12,001 nucleotides of DNA, from NCBI GenBank assembly GCA_041609995.1, contig JBFIPU010000085.1:1-12001 (forward strand), given 5' to 3'. This DNA is from JABDOU01 sp041609995. Lineage in GTDB: Bacteria > Actinomycetota > Acidimicrobiia > Spongiisociales > SHLN01. Positions 1-6,759 of this stretch are shown in pieces. Numbering within the stretch: position 1 is the stretch's first letter; each line of letters begins with the position of its first letter. The position numbers and the translations under genes are program-made. The notes beneath the pieces were generated by a model. It made no database searches. It was not told the DNA's origin and was given only the letters and a program-made list of their open reading frames with translations.

Positions 1-30
1 AATCGACCACATCAGTGCTCCGAGCAGCAC
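1..30 (-). CDS. Possible start of a membrane protein running off the left edge (partial, doubtful)
   Basis: Read on the minus strand from about position 57 to the window edge, one frame gives a strongly hydrophobic run, RQWVLAVLLGALMWSI. It resembles the first membrane helix of a DMT/EamA or similar transporter. An in-frame TGA at 64-66 limits how far the reading frame extends. No ATG follows that stop before the hydrophobic run, so the first usual start codon is a GTG at 28-30, inside the helix. No ribosome site is visible. It could be a real gene with a mis-called or damaged 5' end, or chance. The family guess rests on this one helix only. Confidence 0.18.
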   Translation of the reverse strand, partial: MLLGALMWSI

Positions 31-90
31 GGCCAGAACCCACTGGCGAGCGCCGTTGGTCGGTCAGGGCGTACATGCCAGCATCGGGCG

Positions 91-165
91 TCTTCGTCTC
101 GGGTGTCTTCGTCTCGGGTGTCTTCGTCTCGGGTGTCTTCGTCTCGGGTGTCTTCGTCTCGGGCA
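91..165. repeat. 15-bp minisatellite, five tandem copies
   Basis: The unit TCTTCGTCTCGGGTG occurs four times perfectly, and a fifth time with the last two bases changed to CA, giving 75 bp of head-to-tail repeat. It lies downstream of the acyltransferase stop codon at 248. The period is a multiple of three, so every frame stays open and yields artificial repeats such as DEDTR (minus) or GVFVS (plus). No gene is supported across it. There are no unique spacers, so it is not a CRISPR array. The rest of 1-247 shows nothing else recognisable apart from the edge hydrophobic frame. Confidence 0.9.
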
Positions 166-247
166 TCTTCCCGTGCTCGGCGAGTATTCGGCGGGTTCTC
201 GGCGGGTAGGTGACCGCAATATCCGGGCACGACTTCCGACCTGCCGA

Positions 248-1354
248 TCAGGTGGCGACGAGCTCTTTGGTGGCCGAAGAGGGGGTGGGTCGGCGCCTCG
301 TGATCCGGTTGAAGACGAGCAGGAATGGATAGGTGCAGACGGCGGGCGCAATGAGCCACAGGGGACGGGTCACCCACCATTCGAGATTCGCCTCGGAGGG
401 AGGGAGGTACCCGAACACGACGAACAGCAACGCGATCGCCGCCGCCATGCCGGTGCTGTGCATCAGATAGAGCGGAAGCGAGTTGGCATTCACCCATGAG
501 AACATGCGGCGCCAGCGCTCATCGTGCTCCAGTCGGGCCGTCACCCAGTCCTTCAACAGGATCACCAGGCCCACCTGGAGAATGATCAGGCCGACGATCG
601 CCAGCGTCGGCGGACCCATGTTGGAAAAGCGATCCTCGGGAACGCCCACCACCGACCGGGGATAGAAGCCCATGTTGGTGAGTGCAATCAGGGTGAACAG
701 CCCTCCCCACAGGAACATCCATCCGACCCGGCGGGACGCAGCGACGAGACGGTCGTAGAAGAACCCGAGCTGGTGGGCCAGACCCCAGACCACGAGGAAG
801 TTGAGCCAGGCCGCCCATCCCTGGTCGTGGACGAAGCGGAGGACGTCGAAGACGGCTGCCAGACCGACCAGCCAGATGATCACCAGCTCTCCCCACTTCC
901 AGTGAGCCCTGATCGCCAGTGGCGCCAGTGCCACCAGCACCAGGTAGACGATGAGAAACCACAACGGCGACAGGACCAGGATCACCGCCGACCAGGTCCA
1001 GGCCGGGTCGATGACCGCCTCGACGACAAAGCCGATGGCGACCCAGATGGCTACCAGCGTCAGGGCCGGGGGCAGCAGCCGGGTGACCCGCTTGCGGAGG
1101 AACTGGCGAGACGTTCCCGGTTCGTACGCATCGAACGCCAGCCGGTGGGTGAATCCACCCACGAAGAAAAACACCGGCATCACCTGCAGCACCCAGGTGA
1201 GCGCCCACATCCCGCGGGTCGTCCCAATTGGGCTGTTGGGAGAGACCGTTGCTTCGCTCACCTCGAGGATGGTGAAGCCCCAGTGCCACACGACGACCAC
1301 GACGAGCGACAGCGCCCGGAGGAAGTCGACATATTTGTCCCGTTTGTCAGTCAT
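248..1354 (-). CDS. Acyltransferase family 3 integral membrane protein
   Basis: A 368-residue multi-spanning membrane protein of the acyltransferase-3 (OafA/YrhL-like) family, whose members move acyl groups onto cell-envelope or secreted carbohydrates and other acceptors. The N-terminus shows the family pattern: a basic head, YVDFLRALS, then a helix containing WHW, with H24 at the conserved histidine position. FFFVGGF follows at 62-68 and a late NSLPLYLMHS segment at 291-300. About ten hydrophobic helices run from residue 14 to 348, followed by a short basic C-terminal tail. The ATG at 1354 was chosen because a GAGGG sits just upstream and the family's N-terminal motif begins directly after it. 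A longer in-frame start at 1495 would add 47 non-family residues. The substrate cannot be told from sequence. It lies downstream of the lipoprotein on the same strand with a gap of about 180 bp. Confidence 0.85.
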   Translation of the reverse strand: MTDKRDKYVDFLRALSLVVVVVWHWGFTILEVSEATVSPNSPIGTTRGMWALTWVLQVMPVFFFVGGFTHRLAFDAYEPGTSRQFLRKRVTRLLPPALTLVAIWVAIGFVVEAVIDPAWTWSAVILVLSPLWFLIVYLVLVALAPLAIRAHWKWGELVIIWLVGLAAVFDVLRFVHDQGWAAWLNFLVVWGLAHQLGFFYDRLVAASRRVGWMFLWGGLFTLIALTNMGFYPRSVVGVPEDRFSNMGPPTLAIVGLIILQVGLVILLKDWVTARLEHDERWRRMFSWVNANSLPLYLMHSTGMAAAIALLFVVFGYLPPSEANLEWWVTRPLWLIAPAVCTYPFLLVFNRITRRRPTPSSATKELVAT

Positions 1355-1534
1355 CACACCCTCGCCGAGTGTATCGACGGCCGTCCCGTCCAACCCAAGG
1401 ACAACCAACTGATCCGGCGTTGGTCGGGAGTCGATGGTTCCTCGTGGTCGATCGTATCGAGACTCGGGATGGAGCCAGTGGTGAGCGAAACTCACGTTCT
1501 GATTGTCTCGTCAAGCCCTCGCGGCGCGGGCGGA

Positions 1535-2257
1535 CTATGGGCCGGCGAAATCCTCGCTGGCGGCGTACTCCTCGAACCCCTGGACAACGGCCCGAATACA
1601 TTCACCCGGGGTGGGGCCACCATCGAAGAACCCCTCGCAGGCACCATCTGTGAACAGCTCAGGCTTGTTCTCTGAGACCCATTGAAAGGCCATCACGGCG
1701 AGCTCCGGATCATTGGAGGACAGGGCAACATCAACGACAGCACCATTGCGGATCGTGAGTGAGAATGTGTCGGTGACGTTGAAGTCCAGGTTGAGCGCCT
1801 GCATGAGGTCGTCGCGCACGGTGATTGAGCATTCCACCGTAGTGGGATCCAATGTCGTGTTGCAGGGCATCTGATCCAGCACTTCATAATTGCCGCCCTC
1901 GGCCCAGCCCTGGTAGAAGAGCACCATGGGAAGCGATGACTGCGCAGCTGCCAGCACCGCTTCGAGGGTAGCGGGGTCGAAGGAGTAGAAAGCGTCGACA
2001 AAGGCATCGCCGACGGTCGCGTGCGCTACGTTGTCGACCTCAGGCTCAATGGCCGTCGTAGCTTCCGAAGTACTGGAAGTGGTATCGGTGACGCTGGTTT
2101 CGGTCGTATCGGTGGCGGTGGCGGTGGTGTCGCTGGTCGATGTGATCTGAGTCGTGGCCGACGTCTCGGCTGATTGAGTCTCGGCTGATTGATCGGCACC
2201 GCCACAAGCAACCAACACGACGGCCAAAACGGCCAAGCAGGCGTAAGAACTACGCAT
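1535..2257 (-). CDS. Secreted lipoprotein with Thr/Ser-rich linker, function unknown
   Basis: A 240-residue predicted lipoprotein. Residues 1-18 form a short signal peptide ending in the lipobox LVAC, with C18 as the lipidated cysteine followed by GG. Residues 21-70 are an extended linker almost entirely of Thr, Ser, Ala, Asp and Glu, typical of a spacer between membrane and folded domain in actinobacteria. Residues 75-240 look folded and hold four cysteines (132, 143, 207, 220) that could form two disulfides. I do not recognise the family; the helix-then-strand character is compatible with an NTF2-like fold, but that is a guess. The ATG at 2255-2257 follows GAAGGGGG. It is transcribed divergently from the hydrolase fragment at 2327, and its first roughly 130 bp are repeated in broken form at 4138-4254. 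Confidence 0.8.
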   Translation of the reverse strand: MRSSYACLAVLAVVLVACGGADQSAETQSAETSATTQITSTSDTTATATDTTETSVTDTTSSTSEATTAIEPEVDNVAHATVGDAFVDAFYSFDPATLEAVLAAAQSSLPMVLFYQGWAEGGNYEVLDQMPCNTTLDPTTVECSITVRDDLMQALNLDFNVTDTFSLTIRNGAVVDVALSSNDPELAVMAFQWVSENKPELFTDGACEGFFDGGPTPGECIRAVVQGFEEYAASEDFAGP

Positions 2258-2553
2258 AGAGGCCCCCTTCGTTGTTTCCGATCCTATCGATCACCTCGTG
2301 ACCGTGGTCATGTAACGTCGTCGACGATGCGATACGCCGACCGGGCAGAACGCGAGCGCCAATACTCACCGAGCTCGATGGTCGACGACCTGCCCGGGCT
2401 TCTCGAGCGGTACTCCCGGCAAAGCGACGAGGTCCGATCGCAACTGCCGTGGGAAACGACGGCGTACGGAAACGATCTGGACGAGAAGATGGATGTGTTC
2501 CCGGCTGCGTCCGACCGGGCGCAGGTGTTCAGGCGGGTGCTGGCAAGAGTTGT
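2122..2553. repeat. Direct repeat, left copy (lipoprotein 5' / intergenic / hydrolase 5')
   Basis: This segment aligns in the same orientation with 4138-4556. It begins inside the Thr-rich linker of the intact lipoprotein, crosses the divergent intergenic region and ends inside the hydrolase at the shared string CTGGCAAGAGTTGT. By hand count the hydrolase part (2327-2530 against 4325-4528) has about 15 mismatches in 204 positions, roughly 93% identity. Indels lie in the lipoprotein signal-peptide region, and 5 bp are missing here after 2530. Similarity stops abruptly at both ends. Confidence 0.9.
2327..2553 (+). pseudogene. Truncated, frameshifted copy of the arylformamidase-like hydrolase
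   Basis: It matches the first 78 or so codons of the intact hydrolase at 4325, from the same ATG and with MRYADRAERERQYSPSS unchanged. After the codons for QVF (to 2530) five bases present in the intact copy (GTGCA region) are missing. This deletes the start of the HGGYW oxyanion-hole motif and shifts the frame. Similarity ends altogether at 2553. The original frame continues through unrelated sequence to a stop at 2678-2680, giving a meaningless 117-residue product without nucleophile or catalytic histidine. Several of the substitutions relative to the intact gene change amino acids (for example A35 to D, H40 to Q, T41 to P), as expected after loss of function. Confidence 0.88.
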
Positions 2554-2787
2554 TCCAACTCGCCGACCGTTGCGGCGAGCGCCAGGCGATACCACTCACA
2601 TCGATTCCGGGGACGTGGTCACCAAACAGAACCGCCCCTCGAGCAGCCGTAGGAAGCCTCGGCCATTGCCTCGGGGATGAGGGAGCACACAAAGCGCCTG
2701 GGTCATCGCCTCTCGGGCCGGCTAATTCCAGCCAGACTCCCGTGAAGGCTCGGGTAGATTCCGGATCGACGGTCGACAGGAGGATCA
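2554..2787. other. Unassigned sequence after the left repeat
   Basis: No convincing gene. Reading frames on both strands are shadows or run into the VOC gene in another frame. The stretch begins exactly where the direct repeat ends, so it is probably the left end of the DNA inserted between the two copies. Its last part must carry the VOC promoter. A TAGATT about 35 bp before the VOC start could be a -10 element, but no matching -35 is evident. Confidence 0.5.
2778..2783 (+). promoter_or_regulatory. Ribosome binding site of the VOC gene
   Basis: A perfect AGGAGG lies four bases before the ATG at 2788. It fixes the start of the VOC gene. Confidence 0.8.
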
Positions 2788-3591
2788 ATGCCGGAACGAG
2801 ATGGATACGCGAACGGGGTGCCCAGCTGGGTCGATCTGGGGACCACCGACATGGATGCAGCCAAAGCCTTCTACGGCGCGATCTTTGGGTGGGAATCCGA
2901 GGACATGCCGAATGACATGGGGATGCCCTACGCCATGTTCCGCAAGGACGGCAAGGCGGTAGCGGGGCTGGGGCCCATCACCCCCGACCAAGCCGAAGCC
3001 GGTATGCCGCCGTTTTGGGGTAGCTACGTGAACGTCGACAGCATCGAGGACACATTGGCCAAGGCCTCGGCCGCCGGTGGCAGCGTCGTCATGCCGGCCT
3101 TGGACGTCATGGACACCGGCCGGATGGCCTTCATCGCTGACCCGACCGGAGCTGCGATTGGACTGTGGCAAGCCGGGAGCCACATCGGCGCCGAGCTGGT
3201 CAACGAGCATGGCACCCTGTTCTGGAATGAGCTGATCACTGACGACACCGACGCCGCCGCTGCGTTCTACGGCGAGGTCTTCGGCTGGCGGGCTGAGGTC
3301 GCTCAGATGCCGAACGGTCCCTATACGTCGTTTTGGGCAGAAGGGAACGTGGAAGGCCATGCCGCCGGTGGCATGCTGCCCAAGCGAGAAGACATGGGCT
3401 CGTTCCCCAACTACTGGGGTGTCTATTTCGCCGTCGACGACGTCGACGAAATACTCGGCATGATCAAAGACAACGGCGGCCAGGTCCTCATGCAGCCAAT
3501 GGACGTTCCGGAGGTCGGCCGCTTTGCCGTCGTGTCGGACCCGCAAGGTGCCGCTTTCACCGTGATGAAACCAGCCAACGAACCCAACTAG
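2788..3591 (+). CDS. Two-domain VOC (glyoxalase/bleomycin-resistance fold) protein
   Basis: A 267-residue protein made of two tandem VOC modules, at about residues 10-128 and 142-263. Each opens with the same signature: a Trp/Glu-containing strand, then xAFYGxxFGW (AKAFYGAIFGWE at 25-36, AAAFYGEVFGWR at 157-168). Each closes with a DPxGAAxxxxx strand (DPTGAAIGLW at 118-127, DPQGAAFTVM at 251-260). The layout matches actinobacterial VOC proteins often labelled hydroxylase or CFP-30B-like, whose substrates are mostly unknown. Glyoxalase I, dioxygenase and drug-binding proteins share the fold, so no reaction is assigned. It is intact and well initiated, although it sits between the two copies of a direct repeat and next to a decayed Rhs fragment. 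It was probably brought in with that DNA. Confidence 0.88.
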   Translation: MPERDGYANGVPSWVDLGTTDMDAAKAFYGAIFGWESEDMPNDMGMPYAMFRKDGKAVAGLGPITPDQAEAGMPPFWGSYVNVDSIEDTLAKASAAGGSVVMPALDVMDTGRMAFIADPTGAAIGLWQAGSHIGAELVNEHGTLFWNELITDDTDAAAAFYGEVFGWRAEVAQMPNGPYTSFWAEGNVEGHAAGGMLPKREDMGSFPNYWGVYFAVDDVDEILGMIKDNGGQVLMQPMDVPEVGRFAVVSDPQGAAFTVMKPANEPN

Positions 3592-3639
3592 TCAAACCCG
3601 CGCGCTGTGTCCCGCGCAGGGTGTGGGGACCCCACTGGA

Positions 3640-4137
3640 GAGATCGATCCCGCAAGCTCAGGGAGGGGCTCGGTCCGGATGGGGCGGGTCATCGTCTCAC
3701 CACCGGCACCTACACCTACACCTACACCTACACCCACACCTACACCTACACCTGTGACGAGCGGGATCGGTTGTTGACGGGTCCGGACGGGTCGTTCACC
3801 TACACCCCGCAGCACCATTGCGAGTGTGAGTGATGGGGGGTCAACGACCACATATGAGTTTGATTCGTTGAGTCGGATGGTCGGGTTCGACGGTTCGGTG
3901 GCGTAAGCCTACGTCTGGATGGATCGGATCGCGACCAGAGAGCCGTTACTGGGTTCGCCTGTGAGGCAACGTCGTGAGACCCGGTGTCGGATGGGACCTT
4001 CAGCTTTGATAGGTCACCGGCGGGTGGTCTCCTGCCAGTGAGTGACGGGCGACTGCGGGTTTGGTGGGATGAACCGTCGTGGTGACCTCACCACATCCAC
4101 GACCCGACCGGGGTGTTGTCGGATTCGAAGCTGGTGA
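3640..4137 (+). pseudogene. Decayed Rhs/YD-repeat protein fragment
   Basis: Stitching the plus-strand frames together recovers consecutive Rhs-type repeats: GPDGAGHRLTTG, then Thr-Tyr repeats leading into DERDRLLTGPDGSFTYTP, then TTTYEFDSLSRMVGFDGSVA, DRIATRE, DPVSDGTFSFDRSPAGGLL, NRRGDLTTS and finally DPTGVLSDS. These are typical of YD-repeat cores of large secreted or cell-surface Rhs/wall-associated proteins. The order is preserved but at least three frameshifts and three stops (TGA 3831-3833, TAA 3904-3906, TGA 3975-3977) break it. There is no N-terminal export region and no C-terminal toxin tip. The fragment ends exactly where the right direct-repeat copy begins at about 4138. Confidence 0.82.
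3707..3754 (+). repeat. CACCTA hexanucleotide tandem repeat
   Basis: Eight consecutive hexamers: seven read CACCTA except for one CACCCA at 3731-3736, and the last reads CACCTG. In the Rhs frame they encode alternating Thr-Tyr (one Thr-His), an expansion of the TYTYD motif that normally precedes a YD repeat. This suggests slippage within or after decay of the Rhs fragment. Confidence 0.88.
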
Positions 4138-4254
4138 TGGTGGTGTCGCTCGTCGATGCGATCTGAGTCGTGGCCGTGGACTCGGCTGATTGATCGGCAC
4201 CGCCACAAGCAACAACACGACGGCCATCATGGCCAAGCTGGCGTACGGCCACGC
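4138..4254 (-). pseudogene. 5' remnant of the lipoprotein gene
   Basis: Minus-strand sequence matching the signal peptide, lipobox and first part of the Thr-rich linker of the intact lipoprotein: CGGADQSAE, then TTQIASTSDTT. An ATG at 4252-4254 corresponds to the intact start but now gives MRGRTPAWP and a stop. One G is missing in the lipobox region (GTTGTTGCTTG here, GTTGGTTGCTTG in the intact gene), separating the hydrophobic core from the cysteine frame. The coding match ends at the Rhs junction, so the whole folded domain is absent. Confidence 0.82.
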
Positions 4255-4310
4255 ATGAAGCCCCCTGCGTTGTTTCCGATACTTTCAGGCACCTCGCGAC
4301 CGTGGTCATG

Positions 4311-4316
4311 TAACGT
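4311..4316 (+). promoter_or_regulatory. Possible -10 element for a leaderless hydrolase-kynU mRNA
   Basis: TAACGT fits the TAnnnT pattern and lies eight bases before the hydrolase ATG, and no Shine-Dalgarno sequence is visible before that ATG. That spacing would place the transcript start at or next to the start codon, as in leaderless actinobacterial genes. The same hexamer and spacing occur in the left copy (2313-2318). No convincing -35 was found. Confidence 0.28.
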
Positions 4317-4324
4317 CGTCGAAC

Positions 4325-5116
4325 ATGCGATACGCCGACCGGGCCGAACGCGAGCGCCAGTACTCACCGAGCTCGATGGTCGACGACCTGCCCGGGCTTC
4401 TCGAGCGGTACAGCCGGCAAAGCGCCGAGGTCCGATCGCATCTGACGTGGGAAACGATTGCGTACGGAGACGATCCGGACGAGAAGATGGATGTGTTCCC
4501 GGCCGCGTCCGACCGGGCACATGTATTCGTGCACGGCGGGTACTGGCAAGAGTTGTCACGGCAGGACAGCTGCTTTCCGGCGCCCGGATTCGTGTCCCGG
4601 CACACCACGTTCGTCGCCATGGGATATCCGCTGGCGCCGCGAGTCGGGCTCGAATCCATCGTCGAGTCCGTGCGTCGCGGGATATCGACGGTCCGCCAAC
4701 GGCTGGTACAGGACGGCCACCTGGTGGTGTCCGGTTCCTCGGCCGGGGCCCACCTGGCGGCCATGGCAGCACTCACCAACCCCGTCAACGGCCTCGTGCT
4801 GGTGTCCGGGATCTTCGATCTCGGCCCGCTGGTCGACACCTACGTCAACGATGTCCTCGGTCTCGACGCCGATCTCGCCGCTCGCTTCAGCCCCCTGCAC
4901 CAGCCGCCACCCCCGGCGCCGGCAATCATCGTCGCCTACGGCGAGCATGAAACGGAGGCGTTTCACCAGCAGAGCCAGGCCCTGACCCTCCAGTGGGGGC
5001 TGCCTCCGCCCATCGAGGTTGCAGACCGCAACCACTTCGACATCGTTCACGACCTCGGCGACCCCTCTACGATCCTCGGATACGCCGTTGCCGCCCTGGA
5101 GCATGATGCAGTTTGA
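4325..5116 (+). CDS. Alpha/beta hydrolase, probable N-formylkynurenine formamidase (arylformamidase)
   Basis: A 263-residue alpha/beta hydrolase of the type found in eukaryotic BNA7/AFMID kynurenine formamidases. This is not the metal-dependent bacterial KynB cyclase-like family. HGGYW at residues 70-74 is the oxyanion-hole motif. GSSAG at 137-141 gives the nucleophile S139. E208 or E210 in GEHETEAF sits where the catalytic acid is expected, and H237 in RNHFDI is the likely histidine. Expected reaction: N-formyl-kynurenine plus water to kynurenine plus formate. The assignment is strengthened by kynureninase starting inside its last codons. The first ATG is kept because MRYADxAERExxYSPSS is the family's usual N-terminus. 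A broken duplicate of its 5' third lies at 2327. A different small esterase role cannot be excluded. Confidence 0.82.
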   Translation: MRYADRAERERQYSPSSMVDDLPGLLERYSRQSAEVRSHLTWETIAYGDDPDEKMDVFPAASDRAHVFVHGGYWQELSRQDSCFPAPGFVSRHTTFVAMGYPLAPRVGLESIVESVRRGISTVRQRLVQDGHLVVSGSSAGAHLAAMAALTNPVNGLVLVSGIFDLGPLVDTYVNDVLGLDADLAARFSPLHQPPPPAPAIIVAYGEHETEAFHQQSQALTLQWGLPPPIEVADRNHFDIVHDLGDPSTILGYAVAALEHDAV

Positions 5117-6377
5117 ACCCGGCATTGAAGCCGCCCGCCGCCTGGACGCCGACGACTCGCTGAGCAACTATCGCAGCCGCTTCCTGATCCCAGCCGTCGA
5201 CGGAGAACCGGGCATCTACTTCGTCGGAAACTCGCTCGGTCTTTCGCCCAGACGGGCGCCGGTCGTGGTCGGGGAGGAGCTCGACAAGTGGGCGCAATTG
5301 GGGGTAGGCGGCCATTTCGCCTCGGAGCGGCCGTGGGTGCGATACCACGAAGCCATCGGGGCATCGATGGCGAGGCTGGTGGGCGCCGACCCGTCTGAGG
5401 TCGTGATGATGAACACCCTGACCGTCAACCTGCACTTCTTGATGATCAGCTTTTACCGGCCCACGCCGACCCGCCACAAGATCTTGATTGAAGACCATGC
5501 GTTCCCCTCTGACCATTTCGCGGCGGAGTCCCAAATCCGCCAACGCGGCTTCGACCCGGACTCCTCACTGGTCACTATTTCGCCGAGACCGGGGGAGGAC
5601 ACGCTGCGACCGGGAGACATCATCGCCGCCATCCGCGACCACGGCGAGGAACTGGCGCTGGTGATGTTGCCGGGCATCCAGTACTACACCGGACAGGTGC
5701 TGCCGATGGCCGATATCGCCGCCGCCGCCCGCGAGGTGGGCGCCCAGGTCGGTCTCGATCTCGCCCATGCAGCCGGCAACGTGGAACTGGAGCTGCATGA
5801 CTGGAACGTCGATTTCGCCGCTTGGTGCACTTACAAGTACCTCAACGGGGGCCCGGGGGCGATTGCGGGCGCGTTCGTCCACAGCCGGCACCTGGGTGGG
5901 AACATTCCCAGGCTGCACGGGTGGTGGGGTCACAAGCTGAGATCGCGATTCGAGATGGCAACCACGTTCGACCCCGAGCCGACGGCAGACGCCTGGGCGG
6001 TCAGCAATGCACCGATTCTGGCCATGGCCCCGCTGGTGGCCTCGATGGAGATCTTTGACGAAGTCGGGATGGGGCCGCTGCGAAGAAAGTCGATGTTGCT
6101 CACGGCCTATCTCGAGTATCTACTCGGGCTTCACCTCGACGGGAGGGTGGAGAGCATCACCCCGATCGATCCCCGCCGACGCGGTTGTCAACTCTCGCTC
6201 CGGATCACGGGCGGGAATCAGCCCGGGCACGCGATCTACGAGCGGCTTCGGGCCGGGGGAGTGGTCTGCGATTGGAGGTACCCGGCGGTGATCCGGGTCG
6301 CACCCGTTCCGCTGTACAACACGTTCGAGGATGTGCACCGCTTCGTCGAGATTCTGGCCGTGGCGATGGGCGACTAA
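5106..6377 (+). CDS. kynU: Kynureninase
   Basis: A 423-residue fold-type I PLP enzyme that cleaves L-kynurenine to anthranilate and L-alanine (3-hydroxykynurenine to 3-hydroxyanthranilate). Family marks in order: IYFVGNSLGL at 37-46; the cofactor-holding DLAHAAGN with D218 and H221; and the Schiff-base lysine K244 in the hallmark CTYKYLNGGPG. Length matches the family. ATG codons occur at 5103 and 5106; the second is preferred because GGAG (5098-5101) lies four bases before it but only one base before the first. Either start overlaps the hydrolase stop (5114-5116), implying translational coupling of consecutive pathway steps. The stop overlaps the convergent DUF1801 stop by 4 bp. Confidence in the family is very high. 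Confidence 0.95.
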   Translation: MQFEPGIEAARRLDADDSLSNYRSRFLIPAVDGEPGIYFVGNSLGLSPRRAPVVVGEELDKWAQLGVGGHFASERPWVRYHEAIGASMARLVGADPSEVVMMNTLTVNLHFLMISFYRPTPTRHKILIEDHAFPSDHFAAESQIRQRGFDPDSSLVTISPRPGEDTLRPGDIIAAIRDHGEELALVMLPGIQYYTGQVLPMADIAAAAREVGAQVGLDLAHAAGNVELELHDWNVDFAAWCTYKYLNGGPGAIAGAFVHSRHLGGNIPRLHGWWGHKLRSRFEMATTFDPEPTADAWAVSNAPILAMAPLVASMEIFDEVGMGPLRRKSMLLTAYLEYLLGLHLDGRVESITPIDPRRRGCQLSLRITGGNQPGHAIYERLRAGGVVCDWRYPAVIRVAPVPLYNTFEDVHRFVEILAVAMGD

Positions 6378-6724
6378 CCGTCTCGAGCGACGCACCACGC
6401 ATCGACCACCGCCAACAAGTCACTCCGTTTCGCCTCGACATCATCGAGCGAGCTGAATTTCGCGTAGCGGGCGGTGTCCCCGCCTCCTGCGAGAATGGGA
6501 TGGTCGCCCGGGATGTGGGCGCCGGTGTGGAAAAGAAGACTGGCGTGTGATTTGCTGCGTGGATTGAAGCTGGCGAGGTTGCCCTTGTATGTGAACGTGG
6601 GGCTCTTCCATTTGATGGTCTCTTCGATCCGGTCATCGCTGAGAATCACGTCCCGCACCGCCAGGACGACATCCTTCATGGGGTTGTCGTAAGCCTCAAA
6701 CCACTCGTCGACCTCAGCCGCCAT
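6374..6724 (-). CDS. DUF1801 (YdhG-like) small protein
   Basis: A 116-residue cytoplasmic protein of the DUF1801 family. Residues 35-50 (EETIKWKSPTFTYKGN) hold the characteristic E-x-x-K-W-x-x-P-x-F core, and the C-terminal half contains YAKFSSLDDVEAKR. Members are small single-domain proteins of unconfirmed biochemical role, common in actinobacteria. The gene follows the aromatic hydroxylase by 35 bp on the same strand, so the two may share a transcript, and its stop overlaps the end of kynU tail to tail. The start region has only a GGCGGC-like sequence as possible ribosome site. Confidence 0.8.
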   Translation of the reverse strand: MAAEVDEWFEAYDNPMKDVVLAVRDVILSDDRIEETIKWKSPTFTYKGNLASFNPRSKSHASLLFHTGAHIPGDHPILAGGGDTARYAKFSSLDDVEAKRSDLLAVVDAWCVARDG

Positions 6725-6759
6725 GCCGCCGACTCTACCGCAGGGCTCGCAGCGGTTTC

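Larger units (their letters stand above)
4138..4556. repeat. Direct repeat, right copy
   Basis: The counterpart of 2122-2553 in the same orientation. It starts at TGGTGTCGCTCGTCGATG inside lipoprotein-coding sequence, immediately after the Rhs remnant, and shares the intergenic region and the hydrolase 5' third. Beyond 4556 the hydrolase continues intact here, while the left copy turns into unrelated sequence. Confidence 0.9.

Noticed and set aside
91..165. CRISPR array
   Set aside because: Repeats are contiguous with no spacers and no cas genes are nearby. The same holds for the CACCTA run at 3707-3754.
12..497. Minus-strand 161-codon frame with DEDTR repeats
   Set aside because: It overlaps the acyltransferase 3' end in another frame. 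The charged repeats come from the 15-bp minisatellite, which is open in every frame.
524..1675. Long plus-strand frame of 383 codons opposite the acyltransferase
   Set aside because: It is antisense to a clear membrane protein. Its composition, rich in Gln, Asp, His and Arg, is what the complement of hydrophobic codons gives, and there is no domain or ribosome site.
2493..2915. Plus-strand 140-codon frame joining the hydrolase fragment to the VOC start
   Set aside because: It begins out of frame in the pseudogene and runs into the VOC gene in a wrong frame. Its middle shows no recognisable family.
2554..4137. Insertion sequence or integron
   Set aside because: No transposase or integrase, and no terminal inverted repeats at the edges. 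The flanking direct repeats of about 430 bp are far too long for target-site duplications.
3640..4137. Active Rhs toxin with immunity gene
   Set aside because: The reading frame is broken repeatedly, and the fragment ends at the repeat junction before any toxin tip. No small immunity gene follows.
4088..4309. Minus-strand 73-codon frame as a second small lipoprotein
   Set aside because: Its start lies in intergenic sequence in a frame unrelated to the signal peptide, and only the lipobox-proximal part matches. It is the frameshifted remnant of the lipoprotein.
4227..4839. Several 180-codon frames antisense to the hydrolase
   Set aside because: High-GC shadows of the hydrolase gene with no domain content.
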